From: Candidatus Pseudoscillospira faecavium
GTDB taxonomy: Bacteria; Bacillota; Clostridia; Oscillospirales; Oscillospiraceae
DNA length: 64,000 nt
Reading direction: 5' to 3'
NCBI GenBank assembly: GCA_904420565.1
Contig: CAJFVV010000018.1
Coordinates: 1-64,000 of the forward strand
Part shown: piece by piece, positions 8,731 to 18,301 of the stretch
Numbering within the stretch: the first letter of the stretch is position 1
How the letters are laid out: every line of letters begins with the position of its first letter
Translations under genes and position numbers: made by a program
Notes under the pieces: generated by a model
What the model saw: only the letters and a program-made list of their open reading frames with translations
Databases searched by the model: none
Told to the model about the DNA's origin: nothing

Positions 8731-10743
8731 ATGATTTATCGCTGCAACGATGCAGCATGCGGCTATTTATGCGAAGGAACAGCGCTGCCGGCGTGCTGCC
8801 CCCAATGCGGAGGAGCACTTTCGGAAGTTCCGGTTTCCGCCCTGAACGGAGACGATTGGGCGGCCCTTGGAAACTTTTGGATGGAACAGGGAGATCAGGG
8901 AAAACAGCGCATGGTGGAGTGCTTCCGCAAGGCCGCCTATCTGGGCAGTGCCTGGGGCGCCTGTAATCTCGGCATTTGCATGGAGCAGGGAAACGGCGTG
9001 GAAGCCAACCAGGAAGAGGCTTTCTGGCTGTATCAGCAGGCGGTGGAAATGGGCAGTCTCAATGCGCTGTGCTGCCTGGGTGTTTGTTATGAACTCGGCA
9101 TCGGCACGGCAACGGATATCCGCGCCGCTGTGCGATGCTATCAGAGCGCTGCGGAGCATGGGTCTGCCCGGGGGCAGCTCCTGTTATCCAGAGCGTATCA
9201 TGAGGGCATCGGCGTGGCGGAGGATCGCCGCCGGGCGGCTTACTGGCTGCGTGCCTCGGCTTATCAGCGCTATGATGAGGCCATGCACAGGCTGGGCGTG
9301 TGCTATGAATATGGCGATGGTGTTGAACAGAATTGGGAGCATGCTGCCCGCTGGTTTTATGAAGCTGCCTGCGCCGGTGTGAGCGCTGCAATGACGGATT
9401 ATGGCTATTGCTGTGAAAATGGATACGGTGTGGAGCAGAATTGGACTGAAGCCGCTGCATGGTACCGCAGGGCTGCAGAATGCGGACATGTCGTGGGGAT
9501 GACCAACCTGGGCTGGTGCTATGAAAGCGGCCATGGTGTGGCGCAGGACTGGACAGAAGCGGTCAAATGGTATCGCAGCGCCGCTGAGCAGGAGGACCGC
9601 CGGGCAATTGGCAACCTGGCCTGGTGCTATGACAATGGCAAAGGCGTGGAGGAAGACCATGCAGAAGCTGCCCGCTGGTATCTGCGCGGCGCGCAGCTGG
9701 GCAGTTTACGCTGCATGTTCTGCACAGCTTGGAATTATGAGTATGGCGACGGTGTGGAGAAGGATCTGACTGCAGCTGTGGAATGGTATGAAAAAGCGGC
9801 TCAGGCCGGGGAGCATCGAGCCATGTGCCGGCTGGGCTGGCTTTATGAAAGCGGCCAGGGCGTGGAGCAGAGCTGGGAGAAGGCGTATGAATGGTACCGC
9901 AAATCAGCCGAAGCCGGAAATGACCGGGCCATGGGCAATCTGGCGTTTTGCTATGAGTTTGGATATGGCGTCTCCCGTGATCTTGCGTTGGCTGTGCAGT
10001 GGTATCGCAAGGGCGCAGAGGCAGGGAATGCACGCTGCATGTTCTGCATGGGCTGGAATTATGCCGAGGGAAACGGCGTGGAGCGGGATGTGCAGCAGGC
10101 GCTTGCATGGTATCAGAAAGCGGCGGAAAAGGGCTATGCCAAGGCCATGTATAATTTAGGCTGGCACTATTATAACGGCGTCGGCGTAGCGCAGGATGAT
10201 CAGCAGGCGGTGTATTGGTATCAGAAAGCCGCCGACGCAGGACACAGCGATGCCATGAACAATTTGGGCGAATGCTACGCGCACGGGCGGGGTGTCGCCC
10301 GTGATTTGGACCGGGCGATGGCGCTGTATCAGAAAGCTGCTGAATGTGGAAACATCGTTGCGGAATTTAATCTGGGCTGGCACCTTGAGCAGATGGGACG
10401 GATGGATGAAGCCTATCGCTATTACCGCATCGCTGCCGATGGCGGCGAAGAGAGTGCCTGGTGGGCGCTGGGACGATTTTATGAAGCGGGAGATGTGGTG
10501 GAGCGCGACGAAAAGGAAGCGTTTCGGTGCTATGAAAAGGGCCGGGATCTTGGATCGGTCAAATGCGCTATGCGGATTGGACGCTGTAAATTGCTGGGTA
10601 TTGGTACCCGCAAGGCGAAAAAGCATGGCTTGGAGCTGTGCCGCAGTGCGCTGGAGCAGGCGCGCACCAGCGATGAGAAAGAAGATTATGGCTATGAGGC
10701 GGAGGTCGCTCTGCTGGAAAAAACCATTTTGGAAAATGAATAA
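8731..10743 (+). CDS. Sel1-like repeat protein with N-terminal zinc-ribbon-like segment
   Basis: About 15 tandem ~36-aa repeats (LGxCYExGxGVxxxxxxAxxWYxxAAxxG); N-terminal CNDAACGYLC...CCPQC. ATG 8731 follows GGAGAGGAGG, better than 8698. Confidence 0.93.
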   Translation: MIYRCNDAACGYLCEGTALPACCPQCGGALSEVPVSALNGDDWAALGNFWMEQGDQGKQRMVECFRKAAYLGSAWGACNLGICMEQGNGVEANQEEAFWLYQQAVEMGSLNALCCLGVCYELGIGTATDIRAAVRCYQSAAEHGSARGQLLLSRAYHEGIGVAEDRRRAAYWLRASAYQRYDEAMHRLGVCYEYGDGVEQNWEHAARWFYEAACAGVSAAMTDYGYCCENGYGVEQNWTEAAAWYRRAAECGHVVGMTNLGWCYESGHGVAQDWTEAVKWYRSAAEQEDRRAIGNLAWCYDNGKGVEEDHAEAARWYLRGAQLGSLRCMFCTAWNYEYGDGVEKDLTAAVEWYEKAAQAGEHRAMCRLGWLYESGQGVEQSWEKAYEWYRKSAEAGNDRAMGNLAFCYEFGYGVSRDLALAVQWYRKGAEAGNARCMFCMGWNYAEGNGVERDVQQALAWYQKAAEKGYAKAMYNLGWHYYNGVGVAQDDQQAVYWYQKAADAGHSDAMNNLGECYAHGRGVARDLDRAMALYQKAAECGNIVAEFNLGWHLEQMGRMDEAYRYYRIAADGGEESAWWALGRFYEAGDVVERDEKEAFRCYEKGRDLGSVKCAMRIGRCKLLGIGTRKAKKHGLELCRSALEQARTSDEKEDYGYEAEVALLEKTILENE

Positions 10744-10753
10744 CAGCGCACAA

Positions 10754-10789
10754 AAAAGCGGAACGCCATGCAGGCGTTCCGCTTTTTTT
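10754..10789 (+). terminator. Intrinsic terminator
   Basis: AAAGCGGAACGCC atgca GGCGTTCCGCTTTTTTT. Confidence 0.85.
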
Positions 10790-10851
10790 CGGCGTTTGTA
10801 ACCTTTTGCCCCGTTTGTTCGTGTAATTTATAGAAAGGGGATGAAACAGCG

Positions 10852-11379
10852 ATGGATCAGCAGGAAGCAGAGCGGTTAATCGCGCTCCATGCAGATGCGG
10901 TATACCGCATGGCCTATGTAAAAACCGGAAAGCGGGAGGATGCAGAAGACGTCACCCAGGAAACTTTTTTGCGCATGCTGCGCTGCGGGAAGACATTTCG
11001 GGACGAGGAACACCGGAGGGCCTGGCTGCTGCGGGTTGCCAACAACTATGCCGTGGATTTGCTTCGCGCGCCATGGCATAAGCGCTGCGGCAGCCTGGAA
11101 GAGGCGCAGGCTGCCGCACCGGTATCGGAACCGGAACTGAGCGAGGTGCTGGATGCGGCAGGTAATATCCTGCCTTTGGCGGCGGAAGGGACAGACGTTT
11201 ATCTGGATATTGCCATTGACCGGAGCACGGGGCTTCGTTATCTCACATATTATTATCCCAATGCAGAAATTGATGTGCCGGCCCTGGCTGAACAGGTGTG
11301 CTTTTACTGTGCAGATGCCTATGAACTCCACGAGGAAGAGGCGGTGTACATTCCGCTGATGCAGCAGGCAAAGCCATAA
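10852..11379 (+). CDS. Sigma-70 region 2 protein with non-sigma C-terminal domain (region 4 missing)
   Basis: HADAVYRMAYVKTGKREDAEDVTQETFLRML...FRDEEHRRAWLLRVANNYAVDLLR is ECF region 2; residues after SEVLDAAGNILPLA do not resemble region 4 HTH. Confidence 0.75.
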   Translation: MDQQEAERLIALHADAVYRMAYVKTGKREDAEDVTQETFLRMLRCGKTFRDEEHRRAWLLRVANNYAVDLLRAPWHKRCGSLEEAQAAAPVSEPELSEVLDAAGNILPLAAEGTDVYLDIAIDRSTGLRYLTYYYPNAEIDVPALAEQVCFYCADAYELHEEEAVYIPLMQQAKP

Positions 11380-11395
11380 TCGGTGTGCTTTACGC

Positions 11396-11426
11396 AAAGA
11401 GACGCAGTGTTTGCTGCGTCTCTTTT
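11396..11426 (+). terminator. Intrinsic terminator
   Basis: AAAGAGACGCAG tgttt GCTGCGTCTCTTTT. Confidence 0.75.
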
Positions 11427-11479
11427 GGTTCTTTCCAATGCAGCTTTTGCATAGGGTAGCAGGGAAAGGGAGGGATTGT

Positions 11480-12004
11480 ATGGATCGTTCTGCAGGGCGG
11501 TGCGCGGTCATTTTTTTCATTGCTGTGGCCCTGGGCGTACTGCTGCGCTGTGCTTATCAGATGTGGCCGGAGAGTGTTTTGATGCTGCTTGCTCCGCGCA
11601 ATGACAGCGTTTGGGAACTATCAAAAATTGCGTTGTGGCCGGGAATTGCAGCTGCGCTTCTCGGGCATCTCGGCTGCAGGGATAAGGGGAGCCTGTGCGC
11701 CTATCTCATGGTGCCGGCGGCCATGCCGGTGGCGCTGCTGTTTATCTATTGGTTTTTGCATTTGGTCTGCGGAATTGCCAATGGCTTGACAGATACGGCC
11801 ATCTGGGTCTGTCTGCTGGCACTGGGGGATGCTATGGCCTTGTCCATTCGGAAAACTGCTTTTGCAAAACAGGCGCTTTTTATGGTCTGTATGATTTTGT
11901 TCGTGTGGATTTTTGCTTATACGCTGTTTTCGTTGCGCACCATTGATTTGCCGATTTTTACGCAAATGACGCCGCAGGCAGTCATGGCCGTAATTGATTG
12001 GTGA
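11480..12004 (+). CDS. Hypothetical multi-pass membrane protein (possibly DUF6512-like)
   Basis: Several hydrophobic segments; ATG 11480 preceded by GGGAGGG, better than 11411. Confidence 0.6.
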   Translation: MDRSAGRCAVIFFIAVALGVLLRCAYQMWPESVLMLLAPRNDSVWELSKIALWPGIAAALLGHLGCRDKGSLCAYLMVPAAMPVALLFIYWFLHLVCGIANGLTDTAIWVCLLALGDAMALSIRKTAFAKQALFMVCMILFVWIFAYTLFSLRTIDLPIFTQMTPQAVMAVIDW

Positions 12005-12005
12005 G

Positions 12006-12040
12006 AAAAACGGCGCCGGTACAGCCGGCGCCGTTTTTTT
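12006..12040. terminator. Bidirectional intrinsic terminator
   Basis: AAAACGGCGCCGG tacag CCGGCGCCGTTTTTTT between convergent genes. Confidence 0.85.
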
Positions 12041-12614
12041 AATCTGAAAAGTGTACCATGGTGCGTTTTTGATCGCGGGCGATGGCTTTGCTGTAGCGTT
12101 CTTCCTCGCTGAAAATGCAGCCGCAGTATTTCTGCATATAAAATCCCAGAGCCTTTGCCTTTTCATGGCCGTCCCAGAAGCCAGGGCGAAAATCCCGGTA
12201 AAGGAAAGGAATGCCGTATTTTTTTGCCGCGCTTTCTCCCAGCGTGCGGATCAGATCGTGGTCCTGATAAGGGGAGATCAGCAGTGTGGTGGAAAAGCTG
12301 TCAAAGCCGTTTTCTGCTGCATAGCGGGCGGTGCGGTCCAGCCGGCAGGCATAGCAGTAGCGGCAGCGATGGTCGATGTCGTTTGCCACGGCGCGTACAA
12401 AGGGGCGCAGACCGTAGTCCTCGTCCACGATCAAAGCCATATGGATGGTGGGCGCATAATCTATCAGCGTATCGCGCCGTGCTTTATATTCCTGGTATGG
12501 ATGGATAGTGGGATTGTACCAGTATGCAGTGGGCTCAATGGCCTCACCGCGCAGGTCTTCAATGCAGCGCACGGAGCAGGGCGCGCAGCAGCAGTGCAGA
12601 AGTGTGTTCGGCAT
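12039..12614 (-). CDS. queH: Epoxyqueuosine reductase QueH (DUF208)
   Basis: MPNTLLHCCCAPCS, YNPTIHPYQEYKAR, RCRYCYACRLDRTA, STTLLISPYQ, KYCGC. Start set at MPNTLL rather than the longest ORF (12683). Confidence 0.88.
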   Translation of the reverse strand: MPNTLLHCCCAPCSVRCIEDLRGEAIEPTAYWYNPTIHPYQEYKARRDTLIDYAPTIHMALIVDEDYGLRPFVRAVANDIDHRCRYCYACRLDRTARYAAENGFDSFSTTLLISPYQDHDLIRTLGESAAKKYGIPFLYRDFRPGFWDGHEKAKALGFYMQKYCGCIFSEEERYSKAIARDQKRTMVHFSD

Positions 12615-12808
12615 AAACAGTCGTCTCCTGTCAGTATATGGACTGAGAATTGTGAGCCTGCCGTATTGCGGAAGGCGGTCCAAGTAGTTTGTCTTATCCT
12701 ATCACAGGGAAAAGCCTGGTGCAAGGGGCGAATTTGCGTTGACGCATCCATGCAGTCTGTAGTATAATTATACGATATCATGATATATAGCGATGAAGGA
12801 GAAAAAAT

Positions 12809-13678
12809 ATGTGGATTGCGGATCATTGGAAAGATTATGAGTTGCTGGACTGCGGCGACGGTGAGAAGCTGGAGCGCTGGAACCGGCAGATTTTAGTGCG
12901 ACCGGATCCGCAGGCCATTTGGGAAGCGCCCCGGCGCAACAGCGCATGGAACCATCCCGATGCCCGCTATGTGCGTTCCAACACAGGCGGCGGTCATTGG
13001 GAACGGAAAAAGCTGCCGGAGCAATGGAGTGTGCATTATGGTGCGCTGACCTTTCAGGTCAAGCCTATGAATTTTAAGCATACCGGGCTGTTTCCGGAGC
13101 AGGCGGTGAATTGGGAGTTTGCTATGAATCAGATCCGCCGGGCGGGCCGGCCGGTCCGGGTACTGAATCTGTTCGCCTATACAGGAGCTGCCACGATCGC
13201 CTGTGCAGCGGCCGGCGCCAGCGTCTGCCATGTGGACGCGGCAAAAGGCATGGTTTCCTGGGCGCGGGAGAATGCAAGAGCTTCCGGCCTGGAAAATGCG
13301 CCGATTCGCTGGATTGTGGATGACTGCGCAAAATTTGTCGAGCGGGAAATTCGGCGGGGACGGCGTTACGACGCGATTATCATGGATCCCCCTTCCTATG
13401 GCCGGGGCCCTTCCGGTGAGGTGTGGAAGCTGGAACAGAACCTCTTTCCTTTTGTTAAGCTGTGCACAGGTGTGTTGTCGGAGGAGCCGCTGTTTATTGT
13501 CCTCAATTCCTATACCACAGGACTGGCGCCTTCGGTGCTTGGGTATATTCTCAATCTGCTGGTGTGCGGACGCTATGGCGGCCACACCGAGTGCGATGAA
13601 CTGGGCCTGCCGGTGACGGAAACGGGTATGGCCCTGCCCTGCGGCGCCACTGGACGCTGGATTTCGGACAATCATTAA
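12809..13678 (+). CDS. Class I SAM-dependent methyltransferase (RlmI/RlmK-like)
   Basis: VLNLFAYTGAATIACAAAGASVCHVDAAKGMVSWARENA; IIMDPPSYGRGP. Confidence 0.88.
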   Translation: MWIADHWKDYELLDCGDGEKLERWNRQILVRPDPQAIWEAPRRNSAWNHPDARYVRSNTGGGHWERKKLPEQWSVHYGALTFQVKPMNFKHTGLFPEQAVNWEFAMNQIRRAGRPVRVLNLFAYTGAATIACAAAGASVCHVDAAKGMVSWARENARASGLENAPIRWIVDDCAKFVEREIRRGRRYDAIIMDPPSYGRGPSGEVWKLEQNLFPFVKLCTGVLSEEPLFIVLNSYTTGLAPSVLGYILNLLVCGRYGGHTECDELGLPVTETGMALPCGATGRWISDNH

Positions 13679-13701
13679 CATGGGCGGGGGTCTGTGCTGT
13701 C

Positions 13702-14547
13702 ATGGAGATGCTGAGAACAGAAAATCTCTCCTTTTCCTATCAGGCTGGAGAAGGGGAAGAATGTGTTCCTGTTTTAAAAAATATCAATTTAACTATTGAG
13801 CGGGGCAGCATTGTGGCGATTTTGGGCCATAACGGCAGTGGGAAATCCACCTTGGCCAAGCAGTTCAATGCGGTTTATCTGCCCAGCGGCGGCAAAGTGT
13901 GGGTAGAAGGCTATGATACGGCGGACTCCGCTGTGCTGCTGGAGATTCGCCGCCGGGTGGGTATGGTTTTTCAAAACCCGGATAATCAAATTGTCGCCAA
14001 TGTGGTGGAAGAAGATGTGGCCTTTGCCCCGGAGAATTTAGGTGTGCCCACAGAAGAAATTCGCCGCCGGGTGGATGATGCACTGGCCGCGGTGGGCATG
14101 TCGGAATATGTCCGTCATGCGCCGCATTTGCTTTCCGGCGGACAGAAGCAGCGCATTGCCATTGCCGGTGTAATCGCCATGGAACCTGAGTGTATTGTGC
14201 TGGATGAGGCGACCGCCATGCTGGATCCGAAGGGGCGGCGGGATGTGCTGGAAACGGTGCAGCGCCTGAACCGGGAAAAGGGCATCACCATTGTGATGAT
14301 TACCCATCATATGGACGAAGCGGAGCTGGCCCATCGCCTGATTGTGATGAATGAAGGCAGCGTTTATCTCGATGGGCCGCCGCGACAAATTTTCACAAAA
14401 GTGGAGGCGCTGCGGCAAATTGGGCTGACAGTGCCGGAAACGGTCAAACTTTTGGACGCATTGCGGCAAGATGGGATCGATGTGCCTTTGGACGCGATTT
14501 CTGTAGAGGAATGCGCCGATGCCATCTGTAAGGCATTGCAGAATTAA
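13702..14547 (+). CDS. ecfA1: ECF transporter ATPase A1
   Basis: Walker A GHNGSGKST, LSGGQKQRIAIAG; paired with second ATPase and T component. Confidence 0.93.
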   Translation: MEMLRTENLSFSYQAGEGEECVPVLKNINLTIERGSIVAILGHNGSGKSTLAKQFNAVYLPSGGKVWVEGYDTADSAVLLEIRRRVGMVFQNPDNQIVANVVEEDVAFAPENLGVPTEEIRRRVDDALAAVGMSEYVRHAPHLLSGGQKQRIAIAGVIAMEPECIVLDEATAMLDPKGRRDVLETVQRLNREKGITIVMITHHMDEAELAHRLIVMNEGSVYLDGPPRQIFTKVEALRQIGLTVPETVKLLDALRQDGIDVPLDAISVEECADAICKALQN

Positions 14548-14574
14548 AAATTTTTCCGAAGGGAAAAGACATAC

Positions 14575-15441
14575 GTGGAACCGATTTTAAGAGTAGAAAA
14601 TCTGACGCATACCTACAGCGCTGGAACGCCTTTCCAGCGCAATGCGATTGAACATATTGACTTTGCAGTATACCCCGGGGAGTACATTGGCGTCATCGGA
14701 CATACCGGGTCCGGGAAGTCCACCTTTATTCAACATCTCAACGGGCTGCTGAAACCGACGGAGGGAAAAATCTATTTTTCCGGGCAGGATATCTGGAGTT
14801 CGCCGAAGGTCACGCATGAAACACGCTTTCATGTGGGATTGGTGTTTCAGTATCCGGAGTATCAGCTTTTTGAAGAGACGGTTTATAAAGATATTTCCTT
14901 TGGCCCGATGAATATGGGCCTTTCTGAAGAGGAGGTTGACCGCCGTGTGCGCGAGGCGGCGGGCTTTGTCGGCATTCAGGATGCACTGCTGGAAAAATCC
15001 CCCTTTGAGCTTTCCGGCGGTCAGAAGCGGCGGGTGGCCATTGCCGGCGTTTTGGCTATGGAGCCGGAAGTGCTGATTTTGGACGAGCCTACGGCGGGGC
15101 TGGATCCTGCCGGATGTGAAAGCATTTTATCAGAGATTGGGCAGTATCACCGGGCAAAACACAATACAATTCTTCTGGTCAGCCACAGTATGGAAGAGAT
15201 TGCCCGCAATGCCGGGCGGATTGTAGTGCTGGACAATTGCCGCATTTTAATGGATGGTACGCCGCGGGAGATTTTTTCCCGTGCAGAAGAACTGACGCGC
15301 ATCGGCCTCGGTGTGCCGGAGGTGACGCGTATCGCCATGGCGCTGCGCGCTCGCGGCCTGCCGGTGGACAGCGCAGTTTATACCCAGGAGGAGCTGAAAG
15401 AGCAGCTGCTGCACCTGAAAGGGGGCAATGCGGCATGCTGA
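14575..15441 (+). CDS. ecfA2: ECF transporter ATPase A2 (GTG start)
   Basis: GHTGSGKST, LSGGQKRRVAIAG; directly downstream of ecfA1. Confidence 0.93.
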   Translation: MEPILRVENLTHTYSAGTPFQRNAIEHIDFAVYPGEYIGVIGHTGSGKSTFIQHLNGLLKPTEGKIYFSGQDIWSSPKVTHETRFHVGLVFQYPEYQLFEETVYKDISFGPMNMGLSEEEVDRRVREAAGFVGIQDALLEKSPFELSGGQKRRVAIAGVLAMEPEVLILDEPTAGLDPAGCESILSEIGQYHRAKHNTILLVSHSMEEIARNAGRIVVLDNCRILMDGTPREIFSRAEELTRIGLGVPEVTRIAMALRARGLPVDSAVYTQEELKEQLLHLKGGNAAC

Positions 15442-16238
15442 AAGACATTACTCTGGGCCAGTATTTCCCGGGGAATACCCTGGCCCATCGTCTGGACCCG
15501 CGCACGAAGCTGATGATGGTCATCATCTATATTGTGGCGCTTTTCTGTGCAAAATCCTTTGTATCCTATGGGATTCTGGCGCTGTTTTTAGTGGTGAGCG
15601 TCAAAATCTCCAAGGTTGGTTTTCGGGCAATGATCCGCGGCATGAAGCCGCTGATTGTCATTTTAATTTTTACAGCAGTTTTGAATATGTTTTATACCCC
15701 GGGGCGGGAAATTGCGTCTTTTTGGATTTTTCGTGTGACAGTGGAGGGTATCTGGGCGGCTGCTTTTATGGTGCTGCGCATTGCCATGCTGATTATGGGC
15801 ACCTTTTTGATGACCTATACCACAAGCCCCATTGCACTGACAGATGCGATTGAAAACCTCCTCGGTCCTCTGAAGAAGCTGCATGTGCCGGTGCATGAAC
15901 TGGCGATGATGATGTCTATCGCCCTGCGCTTTATTCCCACGCTGATTGAAGAGACCGATAAGATCATGTCCGCGCAAAAGGCCAGGGGGGCAGATTTTGA
16001 AACGGGAAATCTGTTTCGCCGGGCCAAAGCCATGGTGCCCATTCTGGTGCCGCTGTTTATCAGCGCCATCCGCCGGGCAGACGAGCTGGCCACGGCCATG
16101 GAATGCCGATGCTATCACGGCGGAGAGGGACGCACAAAACTGCATGTTCTGCGCTATCAGCGCAGGGACTTTTTGTGCATTCTTCTGACCACAGTGATTA
16201 CGGCGGCGGTGGTCATCATTGGCCGTCTGGGCTATTGA
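15435..16238 (+). CDS. ecfT: ECF transporter transmembrane component T
   Basis: MLKDITLGQYFPGNTLAHRLDPRTKLMM...; RCYHGGEGRTK coupling motif; start overlaps ecfA2 end. Confidence 0.92.
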   Translation: MLKDITLGQYFPGNTLAHRLDPRTKLMMVIIYIVALFCAKSFVSYGILALFLVVSVKISKVGFRAMIRGMKPLIVILIFTAVLNMFYTPGREIASFWIFRVTVEGIWAAAFMVLRIAMLIMGTFLMTYTTSPIALTDAIENLLGPLKKLHVPVHELAMMMSIALRFIPTLIEETDKIMSAQKARGADFETGNLFRRAKAMVPILVPLFISAIRRADELATAMECRCYHGGEGRTKLHVLRYQRRDFLCILLTTVITAAVVIIGRLGY

Positions 16239-16257
16239 TGAAACATGAGGAGTATCC

Positions 16258-17016
16258 ATGCGAAGAAATATTGCTTTGAAGCTTATGTATAACGGCACAG
16301 CCTATCATGGCTGGCAGGTGCAAAAACGAGATGTTACCGTGGCGGGAACGTTGGAAAAGGCTATTTCCGGCCTGGCTGGGGAGCGTATTCATCTCATTGG
16401 CGCCGGGCGCACGGATGCGGGGGTGCATGCAGAGCATTACATTGCCAATTTCCGCACGCAGATGTCTATTCCGTGCGACAGGCTGCCGCTGGCAATCAAT
16501 GTGCGGCTGCCGGAAGATATTGCCGTGCAGGCCGCTTATGAAGTGGATGATGCCTTTAACGCCATTGGTTCCTGCTTGAAGAAAGAATATACCTACCGGA
16601 TTTATAATTCCCGTATCAGCAATCCTTTTTATGTGCATCGGGCCTATTTTTACCCGAAGGTGCTGGATGAGGCGGTGATGGATCGCGCAGCCCGCATGTT
16701 TGAAGGAACCCATGATTTTGCAGCGGTGCGCAGTGTGGGAACGGATGTGAAGAGCACGGTCCGCACGATTTATTACTGCTATGTGACCCGCAGCGGGGAT
16801 CTCCTGGAGTTGAAAGTCTGTGCCAACGGTTTTCTTTACAATATGGTGCGGGCGATTACCGGTACAGTGCTATACGCAGCGGAAGGAAAGCTGCGCCCGG
16901 AAGATATTCCCGGTATTTTGGACAGCGGAAACCGCACGCTGGCCGGTCCCACGGTGCCGCCGGGCGGATTGTATCTGACGAAACTTTGGTATGAGGATGA
17001 ACGTCTGAATGGATGA
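16258..17016 (+). CDS. truA: tRNA pseudouridine(38-40) synthase
   Basis: MYNGTAYHGWQVQ, GAGRTDAGVHA. Confidence 0.95.
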   Translation: MRRNIALKLMYNGTAYHGWQVQKRDVTVAGTLEKAISGLAGERIHLIGAGRTDAGVHAEHYIANFRTQMSIPCDRLPLAINVRLPEDIAVQAAYEVDDAFNAIGSCLKKEYTYRIYNSRISNPFYVHRAYFYPKVLDEAVMDRAARMFEGTHDFAAVRSVGTDVKSTVRTIYYCYVTRSGDLLELKVCANGFLYNMVRAITGTVLYAAEGKLRPEDIPGILDSGNRTLAGPTVPPGGLYLTKLWYEDERLNG

Positions 17017-18265
17017 AAACAAGCGTAAACTGAATCGTGGGAACAAGGGGCGCATTATTGATCTGCAGCCGGTGCTGGAAGAAAAGGAGCGCGCCGAGCG
17101 TGCCGAAGAAAAGCGGCGCGCAAAGGCTGAGCGCCCGCCGCTAAAAAAGCGAATTTTGTCGCTTTTGCTGGTGCTCATCATTGTTTTGGCGGCGGTCGTA
17201 TTGACGGTTTATTGGGACCGCATCAATTTTGATGCGATTCGCCGGGGCGTTTCTTATATCGGAACGGAGCAGGATGCAGCGGGGCAGACTGCCGCATTTG
17301 AATATGAAAAGCGCACGGAAGGAACGTTTTCTTCTTTTGGGAAATATTTGCTGTATGTTTCCAACCAGGAGGCTGTAGTGTATGATTACAGCGGCAATAT
17401 CCTGTTTCAGACGGATGTGCAGCTGGAAGCGCCTGCCTTGGATGTAGGCGGCGGTGCCGCAGTGGCCTATGATATCGGCGGCAGCAATCTTGTGGTGTTT
17501 GACGAGCGAAAGGAGAAGCTGCGCCTGCCGCTGGAAGATGGTCTTGGCATTTATTCTGCCACGTTGAATCAATCCGGCTGGCTGGCGGTGACCAGTCAAA
17601 AGCAAAATCAAAAGGGCTGCGTCACAGTATACAATCAAAATATGGATAAAGTTTTTGAATACGATGCTTCTACCCGTTTTGTAGTCAATGCCTATGTCAG
17701 TGAGGACTGCCGATACATGATTGCTCATACCTTGGGGCAGGAAGAGGGAACGTTTGTTTCCCAGATGGTTGTTTACCGACTGGACAGCGAGGAGCAGTAT
17801 GCGGAGTTTGCCATTGAGGATGCCATGGTGCTTTCTATTGGATCCATTAACAATCAGACGCTGTGTATTGCGGATAATCAGGCTGTGATTGCCTCTTCGG
17901 GCGGTCAGGTCAATGCTACCTATGATTACGCACAGTCCTATCTGCGTGAATACTCCGATGAGGGGGACGGATTTGCGGTGCTGGCGCTGAATCGCTACCG
18001 GGCAGGTACCAACGGCAGGCTGGTTACTTTGGGTGCTGATGGAACAGCCATTGGAGAGCTTGAAATTTCCGATGAAATTTTGGACCTTTCCGCTGCCGGC
18101 CGGTATATTGCTGTGCTCTACGCTGATCGATTGGTGATTTACAATCGGGATTTAACCGAGTATGCTGTTTTTGACCAGCCGGCAATGGCTGAATCTGCGC
18201 GGATGCGCAGTGACGGATCGGTATGGCTGATTTCATCAAGGGAAATTTCTTTGCTGATTCCATGA
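17009..18265 (+). CDS. DUF5711-like membrane-anchored beta-propeller-type protein
   Basis: Basic N-terminus, single TM (ILSLLLVLIIVLAAVVLTVYW), repeat-rich extracytoplasmic part. Overlaps truA by 8 bp. Confidence 0.65.
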   Translation: MDENKRKLNRGNKGRIIDLQPVLEEKERAERAEEKRRAKAERPPLKKRILSLLLVLIIVLAAVVLTVYWDRINFDAIRRGVSYIGTEQDAAGQTAAFEYEKRTEGTFSSFGKYLLYVSNQEAVVYDYSGNILFQTDVQLEAPALDVGGGAAVAYDIGGSNLVVFDERKEKLRLPLEDGLGIYSATLNQSGWLAVTSQKQNQKGCVTVYNQNMDKVFEYDASTRFVVNAYVSEDCRYMIAHTLGQEEGTFVSQMVVYRLDSEEQYAEFAIEDAMVLSIGSINNQTLCIADNQAVIASSGGQVNATYDYAQSYLREYSDEGDGFAVLALNRYRAGTNGRLVTLGADGTAIGELEISDEILDLSAAGRYIAVLYADRLVIYNRDLTEYAVFDQPAMAESARMRSDGSVWLISSREISLLIP

Positions 18266-18301
18266 ATTTTTTGTAACGTTTTTGTTCCGAGGTATCATTT
18301 T

